From Candidatus Fermentibacteraceae bacterium (GTDB lineage Bacteria > Fermentibacterota > Fermentibacteria > Fermentibacterales > JCC-6): DNA of 7,942 nucleotides. The stretch spans positions 5,468 through 13,409 of the forward strand of contig JAOZQW010000012.1 in NCBI GenBank assembly GCA_029932015.1. Direction: 5' to 3'. A program made the translations under genes and the position numbers. Of this stretch, positions 6,418 to 7,942 are shown piece after piece (position 1 is the first letter of the stretch; every line of letters begins with the position of its first letter). The notes beneath the pieces are model-generated. The model searched no databases. It was not told the DNA's origin and saw nothing but the letters and a program-made list of their open reading frames with translations.

Positions 6418-7942
6418 CAGTCCTGCGGATCCTCCCTGTACCTGGCAAGCTCCTGCTCTATCTCAGGATTGCCCGGAGCCGTTTCCGCAGCTTTTTCGAG
6501 AAGTGAAACAGCATCAGAGTGTCGGTCTGTGGCTGCATATGCCCTGCTCATCGCCAGCATAACGCCGACGGATGGAACCGTGTTCTCCTGAAGGAATCGG
6601 GAGAGGAACTCGATAGTCTCGTCGGGTCTTCCCGCGTGTATGAGGAGGGTGCCGAGACCGGATATGGCAGGTTCCATCTCAGGATCCGATGCGAGAGCCT
6701 TCCTGAAACTCTCCTCTGACTTATCCAGTTCACCAAGAGCAGCATATACATGAGCCATGTTGGCGTTGAGCTCAGGACTATCCGGAGCGAGTTCGAGAGC
6801 CTCTTCGAGTACTCCCACCGCCAGGTCGTACTCCCCATTGTTGAAGAAGACCACTGCCCGCCGGTTGAGATCCCGCAGATTGGAATCCTGCAGCTCAACG
6901 GAGTGAAGAGTGAGAAGCTCCGACATTCGTTCGAGGCTCTCCTTCTGTTCACCGGCACTTTCTGCCAGTGTCTGTGATATCTCACCGACCTTCTCAACGG
7001 TGGATGCATTCATCTCAATCAACCTCTCTTCGAGGCTGTGTCCAGCTGAGTCGAGGCCTGTTCCAATTTCGGTCACCACATCGACGAGCGGACGGAGTTT
7101 GTCCTCAAGCATCCCTGCAAGATTGCCGTCTGAACGCTCCAGCGCCTCGGCAAGTGCTGCTTCCAGTCGTCCAGCCGATCCATCCATTGCCGATGTGATC
7201 TTCTCCAGTTCCGAGGAGAGGATCGCTGCATTCAACGCATCGTCGGAATCAGAACCGAGTGACTTCATTGATTCACTCAGATTGATCATGACGCCGTCGA
7301 GACCGGCGATCTTGTCACGAACAGCTTCGACAACGGTCACGATGGAAGAGGAGTTCTCTCCAAGTCCGTTCAGGAGAGATTCACCTGCAGCACTCAGAGC
7401 ACTCCCGATCTCAGCGCTCGCTGAGAGCAGCTCATCGAGCTTCCCTGAGAGTGACTCAATGACCCCGGACACTTCCACAAGTCCGCTCGCGCCAGTCATC
7501 TCGGCGGCCAGAGAGGTGAAACCTGTATCCAGTCTTTCCTTCAGTTCCGTTATACCTGAGTCAATACCCGCGAGTGCGGAGGGACCTGCCTCAACGACAG
7601 ATCTGAGTTCATCAACCGATGCTCTGAATCCATCTACCACGGGAGTAAGATCAAGTTCGGGAACAGGCATCGTGCTTTCTGCAGACGGGGGCACGGTCAG
7701 GCATGTCTCGATCTTCTCTTTCAATTCGGTAATGCCGGAATCGATGCTGATCAGAACTCCAGGTCCGGTCTCAACAGAAGCTTTGAGTTCCTCGATCGAT
7801 GTCCGGAGCCCATCGACTATCGGAGTCAGATCAAGAGTGGGGAGCTGGGCAGCACCTTCCGTGGAGACCGCAGTACCTGTCGCTGATTCTGCGAGACCGG
7901 CAAGGTGACCGTTCGTCTCTTCGAGAAGGGAGACAACGCTCG
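6417..7942 (-). CDS. Repeat-rich helical/coiled-coil protein with C-terminal TPR domain, partial (5' end beyond right edge)
   Basis: The frame is open from the right edge to the TGA at 6419-6417 and gives 507 visible residues; no true start is visible. A TTG at 7724-7722 is not a credible start because it falls inside a repeat that continues upstream. The first 353 residues are rich in Ser, Ala, Leu, Glu and Gly, with no Trp or Tyr and only two Phe, and read as long amphipathic helices. They include two 60-residue tandem units. Residues 354-507 form about four TPR-like units: the first contains NNGEYDLAVGVLEEALELAP, the second YAALGELDKSEESFRKAL, and weaker ones follow. The TPR part suggests protein binding. 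No enzyme motif is seen. The one-base overlap with the lytic transglycosylase gene suggests a shared role at the cell envelope. The function is unknown. Confidence 0.85.
   Translation of the reverse strand, partial: SVVSLLEETNGHLAGLAESATGTAVSTEGAAQLPTLDLTPIVDGLRTSIEELKASVETGPGVLISIDSGITELKEKIETCLTVPPSAESTMPVPELDLTPVVDGFRASVDELRSVVEAGPSALAGIDSGITELKERLDTGFTSLAAEMTGASGLVEVSGVIESLSGKLDELLSASAEIGSALSAAGESLLNGLGENSSSIVTVVEAVRDKIAGLDGVMINLSESMKSLGSDSDDALNAAILSSELEKITSAMDGSAGRLEAALAEALERSDGNLAGMLEDKLRPLVDVVTEIGTGLDSAGHSLEERLIEMNASTVEKVGEISQTLAESAGEQKESLERMSELLTLHSVELQDSNLRDLNRRAVVFFNNGEYDLAVGVLEEALELAPDSPELNANMAHVYAALGELDKSEESFRKALASDPEMEPAISGLGTLLIHAGRPDETIEFLSRFLQENTVPSVGVMLAMSRAYAATDRHSDAVSLLEKAAETAPGNPEIEQELARYREDPQD
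7476..7835 (-). repeat. Two tandem 180-bp (60-residue) coding repeats
   Basis: Unit 1 (7835-7656) begins LDLTPIVDGL and unit 2 (7655-7476) begins LDLTPVVDGF, exactly 180 bases apart and in frame. Both contain the identical ten residues IDSGITELKE at positions 31-40 of the unit. By eye, about 29 of the first 47 residues match; the last 13 diverge in unit 2. The visible residues before unit 1 align only loosely with the end of a unit, so a more diverged earlier copy may lie past the edge. Confidence 0.8.

Noticed and set aside
6417..7724. TTG start at 7724 for the TPR protein
   Set aside because: The frame continues upstream to the window edge, and this codon falls within repeat unit 1, right after IDSGITE.
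6910..7908. Plus-strand 332-residue open frame rich in Ser and Pro
   Set aside because: It lies antisense to the repeat/TPR gene. Its composition is what the codon use of that gene gives on the opposite strand, and the 180-base repeat is simply mirrored in it.
1..7942. CRISPR array, insertion sequence, tRNA or rRNA gene
   Set aside because: No short regularly spaced repeats, transposase motifs, terminal inverted repeats or structural RNA signatures were seen, and coding genes fill almost the whole window.

Overview
All supportable genes in this window lie on the minus strand, so transcription runs from the right edge to the left. They are packed tightly: neighbours overlap by 1 or 4 bases or sit 2 to 39 bases apart, and the only sizeable gap (about 100 bases, 4138-4236) separates two gene groups. 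The window suggests an anaerobic bacterium with an outer membrane. The reasons are a lipoprotein lytic transglycosylase and an oxygen-sensitive style of energy metabolism built on iron-sulfur proteins and a group 4 hydrogenase-type membrane module. A fermentative, poorly cultured lineage is plausible, but no rRNA or other taxonomic marker is present.

Right part (4237-7942): two translationally coupled genes. The first runs off the right edge. It encodes a long aromatic-poor helical protein with a 60-residue tandem repeat and a C-terminal TPR block. The second encodes a 726-residue lipoprotein with TPR-like helical repeats and a C-terminal SLT (Slt70-type) lytic transglycosylase domain. They look like a cell-envelope or peptidoglycan pair.

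Middle gap (4138-4236): this holds a good sigma-70-type promoter (TTGACA, 17 bases, TATTTA) facing left. Its -10 box ends only 6 bases before the next ATG, and no Shine-Dalgarno sequence is visible, so the downstream operon may begin with a leaderless message.

Left part (1-4137): six consecutive genes of one operon. In order they are: (1) a HydB/AsrA-like dicluster iron-sulfur protein; (2) a HydG/AsrB-like FAD and NAD(P)-binding protein with a [2Fe-2S] site; (3) a HycB/CooF-like protein with sixteen cysteines for four [4Fe-4S] clusters; (4) a NuoH/EchB/HycD-like membrane subunit; (5) a NuoB/EchC/HycG-like small subunit with the hydrogenase-type CxxCDIE signature; (6) the start of a NuoC/EchD-like subunit cut by the left edge. 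The likely electron path is NAD(P)H - FAD - [2Fe-2S] - HydB-like clusters - polyferredoxin - proximal cluster of the NuoB-like subunit - active site in a NuoD-like subunit that should lie just beyond the left edge. This would be a soluble-hydrogenase-style NAD(P)H module attached to a membrane-bound, possibly ion-pumping group 4 module. That composite is the most interesting content here. Whether it is a true [NiFe] hydrogenase or a hydrogenase-derived oxidoreductase depends on the unseen large subunit.
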